Below are positions 47,001 to 54,549 of a DNA stretch of 64,000 bases, piece after piece. Under the pieces are notes generated by a model. That model saw only the letters and a list, made by a program, of their open reading frames with translations. It was not told the DNA's origin and ran no database searches. Made by a program: the position numbers and the translations under genes. Every line of letters starts with the position of its first letter. Within the stretch, counting starts at the first letter, position 1. The stretch comes from an uncultured Saprospiraceae bacterium (GTDB lineage: Bacteria > Bacteroidota > Bacteroidia > Chitinophagales > Saprospiraceae), in NCBI GenBank assembly GCA_937950315.1, contig CALFDU010000007.1:1-64000 (forward strand). The letters run 5' to 3'.

Positions 47001-50000
47001 AACTATAAGTCACTTCATAAGTACCTTCTCCTACACTACTTGCGTCAAAGTTTGTTCCATTCACTCCTATTCCAGAGTAAGATCCACCAGAAGGAGTCCC
47101 TTCATTTAATTCAAACATGTCACTTTGCACACAAAGGTTTGGATCTGCAAAAATCAATGTAACTGGAGGTAGATCATAAACTTCTATCTCTTCGGTAACT
47201 GAGTTTATACAATTGTTGGTACCTGTGAATTCATACCTTATGGTGTGAATTCCTGGGCCCGCCGATTGAGGATCAAACACATTTCCCGTTACTCCAGGTC
47301 CAGTATACATTCCACCCGATGGAGTTTCGCCCAGCAAGGTATACGGATCTTCATCGACACAAAATGTATACTTACCAATATTCATACTTACATCTGGTAA
47401 ATTCAAAACTTCAATCTGTTGATCTAAAGAATTTTGGCAACCAAAGGCATCTGTATATGTGTAAGTAATAATATGCGTTCCTAATCCTGCATTCATTGGA
47501 CTAAATAAATTTCCATTAACTGCTGTTCCGCTATAGGTTCCACCAATAGGAGTGCCTCCAGAAATCTCTATTGAAACAGAATTAAGACAAATTTCTTTTT
47601 GATTGATCTCAAAGGCAACTGAAGGTAATTCGTGGACAACAATTTCTTGAATCGCAGAATCTTCACAACCATTGCTATCGATAAATTCATATTGAATAGT
47701 ATGTGTACCCAATCCCGCTAGACTTGCATTAAAATTGGTTCCTGTCACTCCAGGGCCAGAATATGTTCCTCCGATTGGAGTTCCACCGCTTAAAGCAAAT
47801 ATTGATTCGGATATACAATCATCTGTATTTGGTAAATCCAATTCGACTGATGGTAAATCATATATTTCAATTTGGTCTGTGGTTGTGTTGATACAGCCAT
47901 TCCCGTCTTCGTAGGTATATACGATCGTATGAATTCCTTCTCCAGCAGTTAAAATATCAAAACTTGTTCCTGTTACTCCAGGTCCAGAATATGTTCCGCC
48001 TGATGGCATACCATCTGATAAATCGATGCTTGATGCTTCTATACAAGATTCATTGATTGGTAAATCCAAACTTACTGCAGTTACATCGTTTACAAAAATC
48101 TGATGTGTTCCTGTTTCTTCACAATTATTTGCATCTGAATAAGTATAAGTCAAAGTGTGTAATCCAAGACCAGCTACACTTGGACTAAACGTTGATCCAT
48201 TCACTCCAGGACCGGAGTAAGTTCCTCCAGCAGGAGATCCTCCTGTCAAATTAATATCCATGCTATTTACACATACTTCAGATATTCCTAAATCAAATGT
48301 GACAACAGGAAGACCATATACTTCTATTTCTTGGCTCGCTGAATTAATACACCCGTTACCATCGGTTAATTCGTACTCAATAATATGTGTTCCTATGCCC
48401 GCTAGACCAGCATCAAAGTTGCTTCCTATTACACCTGGACCATTATAACTTCCTCCCATTGGTGTTCCTTCGCTTAAAGCAAATGTAGTTTCGGATACAC
48501 AAAATTCTGTAGTTGAAAACACCAAATCAACGGTTGGTAAATCATAGATTTCAATTTGATCAGTAGCTGTGTCTGTACAACCGTTGCCATCTTCATAGGT
48601 ATATGTGATCGTATGAATACCTACCCCGGCAGTAGAAATATCAAAACTTGTTCCTGTTACTCCAGGTCCGGAATATATTCCTCCAGATGGAGTTCCTCCA
48701 GATAATTCTATGCTTGAGGCATCAACACAAGATTCATTGATTGCCAAACTTAATTCGACGCTAGGCACATCATTTATATTTATGACTTGAGACGCACTAT
48801 TGGTGCATCCATTGCCATCAGTATAAGTATAGCCAATAGTATGAACTCCTAATCCAGCAGCATTGACATCCAAAATATTCCCAATAACTCCATCAATAGA
48901 ATATGTCCCACCTGACGGACTTCCACCCGAAAGTGTAACATTCATATCATCAATACAATATTCTAAATCTGGAATATTTAAAGTAACATTTGGTAATTGC
49001 TCAACATTGATTGTAGTACTTGCTGTACTTGTACAAGAATTGTTATCTGTAACAGTAACCGTATATATTGTCGTAATTAGTGGACTTACTGTTAAAGTAT
49101 TCCCACTTGTCGTTGCACCGCCCCAATCAAAAGTAAATGGAGATGCCCCAGTTGCCGTTGGTGTAATATTGCTAGTTTCTCCATCACAAATATTTTCGTT
49201 TGGTACAGTAACAATTGGACCATTCAGTACTGTAACCTCTACTTCATCGGTTGCGATACATCCTGTACCGTCGGTCACAGTTACCGTATAAATAGTTGTA
49301 CTTGTCGGTGATGCAGTTGGGTTCTGAACCGAAGTACTTGACAAACCAGCTGCAGGACTCCAATTAAATGAGAAAGAACCCGAACCATCTGGTGTCGAGG
49401 TCAGCCCTACCGAAGAACCTAAACAAATTGTCGCATCTGAACCTGCATCAATGAAACAACATTCCAATGGATGAAGGAACGATCCGGCGATTATCGTCCG
49501 AGTTGAATTTGATGGTGTAGTCCAATAGGTATGCAAATGGTCTCCTCCTCCCCCTTCTTTATGAAGCATCTCTATATAATAGTGCGCTCCGGCGTATAAA
49601 TAAATTGCAGCGGATTCTTGTGAAGGATATTTATTAAATTCAGTTACATTGGACCATCCAGGAACTGATGCAATCACCGATTTATTATTTGGATCTCCAT
49701 CGCTACTTAAATAAAGTTCCGATCTATCGTCTGAAGTAACTGTAAATGTATAATATCCTGTTTCTTGGGGTTCTAAGTAACCCCTTACCCTTGTACCATA
49801 ATTTCCACCATAACCTATTGGTCCATTAAATGAGGTAAATACTCCTGACTCAGAAGGATTGTTTGGATAATTTGCATTGCTTGTAAGGTCTGAAATAGAA
49901 ACACCGCTTATTCCCAACCATCTTTCATAGCTTATAGATCCAGCTTCACAATCACTACAATCTTCATCAATTGATCCATCGCCATCATCATCTATTCCAT

Positions 50001-51267
50001 TGTTACAAACTTCATAAGCATAACTGGTCAAATCAAGTATTTCGATTTGATCAGTATCAATATTTTCACAGCCACTTGCATCAGTATATGAATACGTAAT
50101 TGTATGTATGCCTTCTCCAGCTGTTGATAAATTTAAAGTATTTCCAGTTACACCATTTCCCGAATAGGTTCCACCTGCAGGTGATCCTCCATTCAAGGTT
50201 GGATTTGAGTCATCGATAAAATATTGAGTCTGTGGTAAACTTAAGTTTACAGCTTGTTGTGGAGCGCAACAATCTAAAGTAGAAAGAACGCTTCCAGGAA
50301 TGATTGTATTTGTTGAACTAGAAGGTGTTGTCCAATATACTTGAAGGTGATCTCCCCCAATTCCTTCTTTATGAAGCATTTCTACATAATAATGAGCTCC
50401 TGCGTATAAATAAATTGCTGCGGATTCTTGTTCGGGGTATTTATCAAATTCTGTTACATAAGTCCATCCAGGGACAGATGCAACCAAGACTTTATTATTT
50501 GGATCTCCATCAGAACTAATATAAAATTCTGAACTGTCATCTGATGTAACAGTAAAGTCATACCATCCTGTTTCTGTAGGTTTTAGAAACCCCCTTACCC
50601 GTGTTCCAAAATTATTAGCAATATTATTTGGTCCTTGAAATAAAGAGAATTCACCAGAATGGCTTGGGTTATTTGGGTAATTTGGATGGTTGGTTAACGA
50701 AGAAACCAAAGTTCCGGTAATAGAGGACCATCTTTCATATGAGATAGAACCCGTAGGACAACTGTTACAGTGTTCATCAATACTTCCGTCACCATCATCA
50801 TCGATATTGTTTCCACAGATTTCATCGGTGTTTCCACAAATGATGTTTGCAAACCATCCGGCCGCATTGACTGAAGCATTAGAAGAAAAAGTTACGTGAA
50901 GACAATCGTTGGTAGATACTATATTAGTCGGTACTGAAGTTCCACAGTAGGAACCTAATAAACTAGAACTTGTATTAAGTCCATCGTATATTTCCAGTAC
51001 ATCATTGCTGCAGCTACCTTGATTTTCTATATCAAAGGAGCTGAAGTCAAGCTCTATAGATTGTCCAGCATTTGAACAAAATGTTATTGAGAAATTCTCA
51101 TTGTTGGAATAATTTGAATTTATCCCAGAATCATAAAATGTTCCTCCGCATGTATTTATGGTTGTCCCATTGGTAGTACCATTCAGTACATAGGTCTGGC
51201 CATTAACACTGCAGAAAGTGCTAAACAATAAAATCAGAGTGACAAGTCGCTTAATTTGACTAATCAA
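38026..51267 (-). CDS. giant multidomain surface adhesin-like protein, 4413 aa
   Basis: Signal peptide at residues 1-23 (SVNGQ). A CUB domain spans about 38-145. A MopE-like metal-binding motif (NNIDDDGDGSIDE) plus PA14 module lies at 151-334 and again at 421-604, with the first Gly-rich unit between them. Two PKD/Ig-like domains follow. Then come 21 tandem ~76-residue units with the core SGGTPxGGTYSGPGVTG and a YTYxDxxGC end (760-2350), a MAM-like domain (about 2515-2670), VCBS/FG-GAP Asp-rich repeats (about 2680-2980), further PKD-like domains, two more Gly-rich units (about 3327-3477) and SprB-like repeats. The last residues (FQILDANGCVVQSP) sit inside a repeat; no T9SS A or B sorting domain is visible. 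Adhesion, gliding or matrix binding is inferred from the domains. Confidence 0.9.
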   Translation of the reverse strand: MISQIKRLVTLILLFSTFCSVNGQTYVLNGTTNGTTINTCGGTFYDSGINSNYSNNENFSITFCSNAGQSIELDFSSFDIENQGSCSNDVLEIYDGLNTSSSLLGSYCGTSVPTNIVSTNDCLHVTFSSNASVNAAGWFANIICGNTDEICGNNIDDDGDGSIDEHCNSCPTGSISYERWSSITGTLVSSLTNHPNYPNNPSHSGEFSLFQGPNNIANNFGTRVRGFLKPTETGWYDFTVTSDDSSEFYISSDGDPNNKVLVASVPGWTYVTEFDKYPEQESAAIYLYAGAHYYVEMLHKEGIGGDHLQVYWTTPSSSTNTIIPGSVLSTLDCCAPQQAVNLSLPQTQYFIDDSNPTLNGGSPAGGTYSGNGVTGNTLNLSTAGEGIHTITYSYTDASGCENIDTDQIEILDLTSYAYEVCNNGIDDDGDGSIDEDCSDCEAGSISYERWLGISGVSISDLTSNANYPNNPSESGVFTSFNGPIGYGGNYGTRVRGYLEPQETGYYTFTVTSDDRSELYLSSDGDPNNKSVIASVPGWSNVTEFNKYPSQESAAIYLYAGAHYYIEMLHKEGGGGDHLHTYWTTPSNSTRTIIAGSFLHPLECCFIDAGSDATICLGSSVGLTSTPDGSGSFSFNWSPAAGLSSTSVQNPTASPTSTTIYTVTVTDGTGCIATDEVEVTVLNGPIVTVPNENICDGETSNITPTATGASPFTFDWGGATTSGNTLTVSPLITTIYTVTVTDNNSCTSTASTTINVEQLPNVTLNIPDLEYCIDDMNVTLSGGSPSGGTYSIDGVIGNILDVNAAGLGVHTIGYTYTDGNGCTNSASQVININDVPSVELSLAINESCVDASSIELSGGTPSGGIYSGPGVTGTSFDISTAGVGIHTITYTYEDGNGCTDTATDQIEIYDLPTVDLVFSTTEFCVSETTFALSEGTPMGGSYNGPGVIGSNFDAGLAGIGTHIIEYELTDGNGCINSASQEIEVYGLPVVTFDLGISEVCVNSMDINLTGGSPAGGTYSGPGVNGSTFSPSVAGLGLHTLTYTYSDANNCEETGTHQIFVNDVTAVSLDLPINESCIEASSIDLSDGMPSGGTYSGPGVTGTSFDILTAGEGIHTIVYTYEDGNGCINTTTDQIEIYDLPSVELDLPNTDDCISESIFALSGGTPIGGTYSGPGVTGTNFNASLAGLGTHTIQYEFIDSNGCEDSAIQEIVVHELPSVAFEINQKEICLNSVSIEISGGTPIGGTYSGTAVNGNLFSPMNAGLGTHIITYTYTDAFGCQNSLDQQIEVLNLPDVSMNIGKYTFCVDEDPYTLLGETPSGGMYTGPGVTGNVFDPQSAGPGIHTIRYEFTGTNNCINSVTEEIEVYDLPPVTLIFADPNLCVQSDMFELNEGTPSGGSYSGIGVNGTNFDASSVGEGTYEVTYSYSDTNGCVNQDSDFIVVSNTTDLTFELTNNIVCQEETAFALTEASPTGGNYSGPGVTANSFSPSDAGVGLHTIIYTYDDGSCINEISDEIEVLSTPTVTLDLNVIEACYGEDKITISGGFPSGGTYSGPGILGITLSTYDSGIGVHEFSYTYTNSDGCTGVATQLFTVHALPSVALNLSDDEACITETIHTLDGMSPAGGTFSGPGVTGTNFDASSVGVGSHEITYSYTDSNGCVGEATDIIVVSNPKELTFELTENQICQEASAITLSEANPAGGTYSGPGVIGNNFNPADAGVGVHTITYTYDDGVCVSVITDEIEVFPTPLVTIDLDINQACFGENNIILSGGLPAGGTYSGNGISDNSLNTFDSGAGTFEVTYTYTSPDGCMDSATQPFTVHDLPTVTLNLTDDLACVTETVHMLDGMSPSGGTFSGPGVSGTNFDATIAGSGDHEIVYAYIDQFGCENTATDIISVVDLPNPTLILPAETICEGEILSLSGGEPAGGEWTGPGVVGDEFDASIAGPGTHTINYTFTISECYIFASDQIVVYPLPTVTVSLSQTAFCFGETFVLDGASPLGGIWSGPGVVGGIFDSALAGVGTHDVVYSFTSNDGCSIETTHELTVYQETVVDLTLGQDVDCADNNTLLLSGGFPLGGVWSGPGVSGNNFDASTAGEGIHSISYSFTDANGCTNEAFDQITVNPLPDVTLDLLSDEACPDEDTVILSGGWPLGGTYSGPGVVGNTIDIGLAGEGVHTITYTVTTNGCTDSATDDFEVFPAYDEPFALDVDGVCIGFDIELSSNAPLGGLYSGPGVNPFNGDFLSVVAGIGTHTINYNFIDANGCEVALSDELTVYDVPPASLSIENNNLCATEVNVALTGGTPAGGTYSGIGVTGNVFNPLSVGAGSYTITYSYQDSNGCQAEAIDEIVVDPTPSVTFTYTDDHCNLSSGSVSFVFQDQANISQIQFSLNGGTNWRPPISDASGGITYANLSAGTYNLMVRNEGGTCETDLGQIVIENIDGPTADAGPDVTISAFDNTQLTGAGGSFYIWSPSTGLNNTNISDPIASPTVTTTYTLQVTDIFGCTDTDEVTVFVETTCAGTITDGDYPYTESFESGLGLWSQETQDDFDWLRNNGSIAGGPSASQGTWYMMADEDNTTSQTAIFRSPCFDLMDQSCAQFTFDYYLANGGSLSLQATNEYGTNWTTIWSESGNQGFTWETQIVDLFAYLNTDLQLRFVADMGSSSGGSMGVDNVEFITTGCGCDDTSSPFENFNLVSDPQPFSVDIDCDGDADMLSGGDEQLFFFENNGDGTYTDQTGTGQDIMPNLNFLDMTIGLVDLDNDGDKDMSIVGNEAFNKFFFWNTGTKTNPIFTQAGTGGTPANPIAGFDFSSLDGSVWIGYADPTIYWADLDNDDDYDAVVGGKLGWFLYYENIGDEMTPNLVARTGGANPFNGLRVDGADEGNGLIQYESSPFLIDWDGDGDLDLFSGNQISTVQYFENIGSPTNPIFVERSGSANPFDGVIFSEDSHLSIIDEDCDGDWDVFYGVGDSPADAEITICDLLVAVPNFAQASANQSHFCYGESIFLSEESTVGVTWNWTGPDGFTSTEQNPVLNDAADEMVGTYTVTITNEQGCEFTSTIDITISGSTADAGPDSTIDQGESTQNQGSGDGNTYIWSPATGLDDPTVLNPTANPTATTTYTLTVIDQFGCASTDQMTVYVTSAACTYKNQLFFADFENTIGDNFWTIQNNATDGNFIIGEPSPYTQSGLTVMELNPQEGDQSMITGNATNYTQDLDGGPSTARSSNFDLPNLATEVTLEMYWYFSHFINGDAADFLTIELRDASNNSVLQTLVDETGSPTDRDAVWTLLNADLSSHAGKTVYLYVRASDAGNGSKVEVGIDNILVTGTFSTIADIELTQKDFCDTDSPYVLSGGTPEGGTYVGTGVTGNIFDPVAAGPGTHTITYEYSDIGGCIAQAAAWIEVSEPPLTELELVIDTVCVNQAAVGLFGGLPTGGEWSGTSVIGSTFYPPVAGVGAHDITYTVTDANGCSNSITAEIYVLTVPIVKGISSTDAFCGLDNGTITISFDDVVDIDSIEFSLDGGFTWQDAVADTDGDVTYTDLPFGSYDLWVRNANENCPSQMELTEIENILPPLVDVGTDLDFCVGDSRTINPIVEAGTSPFTYSWSGPNGFASDQISVELSDEGVYALVVTDDNNCTTTDSLTISNFSLSIDADIVPVACFGDDNGRILASANGTPPYTYTLIGEGTNGSGVFNNLTQGFYTLQVQDGSGCVSTQGFNVPGPPPLTCSQDSCVRNTSVSWSGVDNGPWTTSIGTTNVSLSVTNESNTTVSTFALDGSITNSNPTWFVESAAGTPALTITPNWDTAPEDAMTDIDVATDDKGVMTFTFTFDNAISDIVLHVDKLGEFATNGTTTRSNSSQWTITTPGVDLYKLSGTADLEVSGNAFFRSYDVEHDMGADAAASTAEGSAAGSIAVFASTPLSSITFEVTGVGLEGQAQDELLLAISGSECNPSTPTNFNCDSAPGAATISAHGGVQPYTYQWENGETTQTATNLSGGTHAVSITDANGCVQVCSVTIEEDIIDVSAGMNISFCADESGILTPNVSGGTGPYIYAWSGPNGFTYADENPTVTEGGAYDLIVTDNNGCSGMDQVIVYAFACEETSNCYYLHEFNNFSYFGSDGTLDWSSFGWDETGDNNSAISGDIMISDSEGTLHMQNTNNTDPSIERQVDLGGHSSAILSFDYSTEGSLVGGDVFVVEVFDGTSWNTVFSNIGALTGVQKPWLDITDYISADAAIRFSIESGYNQSSKKLIIDNVRIDLDCLCEGNSDAGIDLEICAGDTIQLMGIGDGDFVWSPATTLSDATVAEPLAFPTETTTYQLVVTDIYGCEDTSEVTITVNESIAANITPETADYCYDGSGSALLDISEGTGPFSVSWTDEDGTPVGSLEVPNLGTVEILGLFGGVTYCFQILDANGCVVQSP
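45805..47166 (-). repeat. three-unit tandem duplication B (2 x 681 bp)
   Basis: Units 10-11-12 (46486-47166) correspond one to one with units 13-14-15 (45805-46485). Shared marks: units 10/13 share GTNFDASSVG and IVVSN; 11/14 share a one-residue deletion and YTYDDG; 12/15 share a YDSG/FDSG variant and a FTVH end. Unit 16 again resembles unit 13, as if a third copy began. Confidence 0.8.
47395..48762 (-). repeat. three-unit tandem duplication A (2 x 684 bp)
   Basis: Units 3-4-5 (48079-48762) correspond to units 6-7-8 (47395-48078). Units 3/6 share NESC, ASSI, TGTSFDI and YTYEDGNGC; 4/7 share FALS and a YE(L/F) variant; 5/8 share NSxxI and a LFSP/TFSP variant. The two blocks have exactly the same length. 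Confidence 0.8.
49456..50757 (-). repeat. duplicated PA14 module
   Basis: Two 164-residue PA14 domains (50266-50757 and 49456-49947) align without gaps. Shared runs include GSISYERW, NYPNNPS, GDPNNK, ESAAIYLYAGAHYY and EMLHKEG. Each is preceded by the same MopE-like Asp-rich motif, so the duplicated block is about 184 residues. Confidence 0.88.
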
Positions 51268-51320
51268 TTAAATTGGTTTTAAGGTTTAGGGGTGTTGAAA
51301 ACCAATCTAAAAACTTGATA

Positions 51321-51338
51321 ATGGCTAGAAACTGCCAT
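51321..51338. promoter_or_regulatory. short inverted repeat upstream of the giant gene
   Basis: ATGGC-N8-GCCAT lies about 55 nt before the ATG at 51267, in the only non-coding space (166 bp) in front of this gene. It could be an operator. No full TTG/TAnnTTTG promoter is seen; TAGATTGG nearby is a one-mismatch -7 candidate. Confidence 0.25.
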
Positions 51339-51433
51339 TAGACGACATATTAAATACAATTATAATACCAAAAGCACCCTAAAACTTTAGGACTATGGTA
51401 TGAAAGAAGAGAAAATGAGAATGAACAACCGAT

Positions 51434-53680
51434 TTATAGCAGTTTTCTAATCAGCACAGGAAGTATGTATAAATCAGAAATTAAGGCAGTTATTAAAGTA
51501 ACTCCAATGAGTAAACCAATGGTTACGGAAGGTGGATGTATTGAGAACAATAGTATCATAAATCCAAAAAATAGAATAATCGTAGTAAAACAAATGGCCT
51601 TACATGTTTCTCGGAAAGTAATACGTAGTGCTTCATCTTTATCTTGGGTTTTTTGAAAAGCCATCCTATACTTACTTAGAAAGTGTATCGAATCATCAAC
51701 AGCGATTCCAAAAATCAAAGCAAAAACAATAGAAATAACTGCCTCTAACTTAATTCCTGCATACCCCATTAACGCTGCTGCAAAAATCAAGGGTAATATG
51801 TTTGGTACCAAAGCGATGAACAACATTCTTACATTTCTGAACAGAAATCCCATCAGCAGACTAATGACAAGCAGACCTAATCCCAAACCAAGTGACAGGT
51901 TCTCCCGAATATATATGGCATTCTTATCAAAGATTAATCCTGTACCTGTACGCCTAATTTCCATCATTTCTTGGTCAATGTTGGCGTTGACATATTCATC
52001 GATTTCAAGCCCAACTTCACTGACTTTTGTTGCACCCAAATCTTTGATTCTTGTAGATATTCTAGTTTTATCGCCATCCTTACTTACAAGAGCTGAAATT
52101 AATTGACTTGGTACCTGCTTGATTAAGGGTTGATACTCATTAAAGGTTTTTTCATCGGATGGCATCACATAGGCTTCTTGTCGATTGGTATTGTACATCT
52201 GGTTGATGGACTTATAAATATCTGTAATACTAGAAACCGATTTAATAGAAGGAATCGTTCTTAAATATGTTTCAAGCATTGCCAACTTTTCTATCACTGC
52301 ATAATCATCAACCGTGTAATCTCCTTTAAGCGTTACAGCAAACTCCAAGGGTCTAAAACCTGCCATTTCTTTTTCAAAAAACGCAAAGTCATCTGTTATT
52401 TTAGAGTTTCTTGGTAGATTGTTTTTGACATTATAATTGGTAGAAACTTTACTGATTCCTATGGCACTCAAAACTAAAAACACCAAGGTGGCAAAACCTA
52501 TCAATTTGGGTTTTACTCTTGTAAATTCATTGATGGCCAACATTTTTTCTTCCCACCATCCATTGCCTCTCGTTTGTGTTAATAATTTCTCTTTGGGTAT
52601 CAAAGAAAGAACAGAACACGTGAAAAGAATAACACAGACAAAGGCAAGCACAACTCCCATTGCAGAATTAACCCCAAAGTTTTGAATAGGTAATAAGCGA
52701 GAAGTCAAAAGACTTAAAAATCCAACAGCAGTAGTCATCGATGTAAGCAAAGTAGCCATTCCAATTTGTTTAACTGTAATCTTTATTGCTTCATCGTTGT
52801 CATGACCCTTCTTCAACTCATCGATGTATTTGGTCATGATGTGTATCACATCCGACGTACCCACAATCAACATCAAAACCGGATAAAAAGCTGCAATGGC
52901 ATCAAGTTGTCTATCAAACAATACCAGTAAACCAAAGAACAACAATAAACCCAAGCCAATGGAAACAAAGGCAATCATAACTGGAACTGGTTTTCTAAAA
53001 ATCAAAATCAACATGATCCCTACCAAAAATGCCCCGAGAATGGTAGCAACGACCACTTCTCTTTTTTGCATATCAGAAAGTTGCTGCTGGAAATATGCAC
53101 GTCCAAGCAGGTGAGCATCTTCATAATTGTATTTCTTCAGGAGTACTTGTAAATCCTTGATCAACTCATAAGAAGCCTTAATAGATAAATGTTCTGTTGT
53201 CTTTAAAACAGAGACAAGTGCAGTTCCTTTTTCATTGATTAAGTTATAGACAAACCGCTCATCTGCTAATATTCTTTCCTTATCGACTTCCAGTGCTTCA
53301 GGATCATCTACATGCAATGCAGGTATCGGCATTATCCCAAAAGGAGTTTTTACTGGATATGAAAAATTGGAAAGAGAATTTACTTCATGTACGTGAGGCA
53401 AATCGGCATACTCTTTATTTAATTCGGCAAACCGTTTCAAAAAGGCGGTATCAAAAACTGTCGGATTGTTCTCTATAGCAACAAGTAAGAAATTATCATC
53501 AGACTCAAAGTCTTTGGTAAACTCAAGAAAAAATTCCAAATCTTCATCTCCCTGCGGAAAGAATTGTTCAAACTTGAATGAAAATTTCAAATTAGGTACG
53601 GCAAAGATGCTTGCTATGATAAGTAATACAAATAAACCTATCAGGTGTTTCCTATATTTTAAGAACTGGTCGATGATTAT
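51434..53680 (-). CDS. MMPL/RND-type transporter, probable non-AUG start
   Basis: About 748 residues if read from ATA at 53680. The first usual start codon (TTG, 53590) would omit the N-terminal membrane helix that RND/MMPL proteins have, yet that helix is encoded just upstream in frame (IIDQFLKYRKHLIGLFVLLI). An in-frame TAG immediately precedes the ATA, so the start must be ATA, or ATC at 53677 or 53674, or a later codon. Two transmembrane bundles are visible, each with the family signature (GTSDVIHIMTKYIDE and GIAVDDSIHFLSKYR), and two periplasmic loops. The class exports lipids or hydrophobic compounds. The candidate start overlaps the upstream stop (ATAA). Confidence 0.82.
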   Translation of the reverse strand: MIIDQFLKYRKHLIGLFVLLIIASIFAVPNLKFSFKFEQFFPQGDEDLEFFLEFTKDFESDDNFLLVAIENNPTVFDTAFLKRFAELNKEYADLPHVHEVNSLSNFSYPVKTPFGIMPIPALHVDDPEALEVDKERILADERFVYNLINEKGTALVSVLKTTEHLSIKASYELIKDLQVLLKKYNYEDAHLLGRAYFQQQLSDMQKREVVVATILGAFLVGIMLILIFRKPVPVMIAFVSIGLGLLLFFGLLVLFDRQLDAIAAFYPVLMLIVGTSDVIHIMTKYIDELKKGHDNDEAIKITVKQIGMATLLTSMTTAVGFLSLLTSRLLPIQNFGVNSAMGVVLAFVCVILFTCSVLSLIPKEKLLTQTRGNGWWEEKMLAINEFTRVKPKLIGFATLVFLVLSAIGISKVSTNYNVKNNLPRNSKITDDFAFFEKEMAGFRPLEFAVTLKGDYTVDDYAVIEKLAMLETYLRTIPSIKSVSSITDIYKSINQMYNTNRQEAYVMPSDEKTFNEYQPLIKQVPSQLISALVSKDGDKTRISTRIKDLGATKVSEVGLEIDEYVNANIDQEMMEIRRTGTGLIFDKNAIYIRENLSLGLGLGLLVISLLMGFLFRNVRMLFIALVPNILPLIFAAALMGYAGIKLEAVISIVFALIFGIAVDDSIHFLSKYRMAFQKTQDKDEALRITFRETCKAICFTTIILFFGFMILLFSIHPPSVTIGLLIGVTLITALISDLYILPVLIRKLL

Positions 53681-54549
53681 CTAGATTTTAAGATTTTTTG
53701 CTTGAAGTAATAACCAAACAAAAAGGTAGTAAAGAAGGAAAACATGGCATACACAATAGATGGTTTGGACATCTCTGTATTTGCTAAATATATACTTGTT
53801 ACTAGTAATGCCAATGTTGTATTTTGTAAACCTACTTCTATGCTAATAGTTAAAGCGCGAAATTGTTCAATTTTTATCGCTTTTGATAAAAAATAACTTA
53901 AAAACATTGCACTAAAATGAATTAGCAGTAAAATAGGCATTATGCCCAAAATCTCTTGTGTTTGTAGACCAACGCCACCACTCTCTTCTCCTGCAAATAT
54001 TTTAATACCAAAAACAATGGCCAACAACAATGTGGATGAATATTTTAGGCCTTTACTGAGTCTGATAACGAGCGGTAAGAACATTTGTCGAAAGACTATA
54101 CCTAATAAAACTGGTAACAACACATTTCCTAAAATACTGTAAAAGGTTGTCATAAAATCCAAACTCAATGTACCTCCTCCTATGTTGAAATAAGCAGCAA
54201 AAAGTCCATAACCCAAGGGTACGGTAAAAAGTATCAAAATAGTATTGATCAAGGTAAGACTAATGGACAGAGCTGTCTTTAAATCCAAAAGGTAATTGAT
54301 GAAATTGGAGGTAGCACCGCCGGGGCAAAGTGTGAGAATTAATATTCCCAATTTAAGATCCACACCTATAGGTACAAGAACACAAACCAAAAATGCCAAA
54401 GCAGGCAAAAAAATCATTTGTAAAAATAGGCCAGTAAATAGTGCTTTAGGGAATGCAAAAACATTTTTAAAATCCTTCACTTCCAGTGAAGTACCTACAC
54501 TAAACATAATAAGCGCTAGAGCCAGTGCAAGTAAATGGTCCACTGTCAT
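53677..54549 (-). CDS. bile acid:sodium symporter family protein
   Basis: 290 residues with about nine to ten hydrophobic segments and the family's signature GGATSNFINYLL at about residue 77. Bacterial members import sodium-coupled organic anions; the true substrate is often not bile acid. The ATG overlaps the rnhB stop by 4 nt (ATGA), and its own TAA overlaps the candidate start of the MMPL gene. Confidence 0.88.
   Translation of the reverse strand: MTVDHLLALALALIMFSVGTSLEVKDFKNVFAFPKALFTGLFLQMIFLPALAFLVCVLVPIGVDLKLGILILTLCPGGATSNFINYLLDLKTALSISLTLINTILILFTVPLGYGLFAAYFNIGGGTLSLDFMTTFYSILGNVLLPVLLGIVFRQMFLPLVIRLSKGLKYSSTLLLAIVFGIKIFAGEESGGVGLQTQEILGIMPILLLIHFSAMFLSYFLSKAIKIEQFRALTISIEVGLQNTTLALLVTSIYLANTEMSKPSIVYAMFSFFTTFLFGYYFKQKILKSR

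Larger units (their letters stand above)
44218..48990 (-). repeat. 21 tandem ~228-bp units within the giant gene
   Basis: Each unit encodes 75-76 residues. It runs from a VxLxL strand with a Cys ten residues in, through GGxPxGGxYSGPGVxG and AGxGxHTITYTY, to a GC...IEVxxLP end. Two invariant Cys per unit suggest one disulfide in each Ig-like fold. Three related units lie outside the array (near 50160, and two at 40838-41290). Confidence 0.9.

Noticed and set aside
44218-48990. Regular ~228-bp periodicity, as in a repeat array or CRISPR
   Set aside because: Units are far too long, diverged and fully coding in one frame; they are protein domain repeats.
38632-50899. Many plus-strand open frames of 60-140 codons across the giant gene
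   Set aside because: They lie antisense to a long frame with clear domain structure, recur at the repeat period and show no protein motifs.
51378-51391. CCTAAA/TTTAGG hairpin as terminator of the MMPL operon
   Set aside because: Stem of only 5-6 bp with a very small loop and no continuous U-tract; too weak to call.
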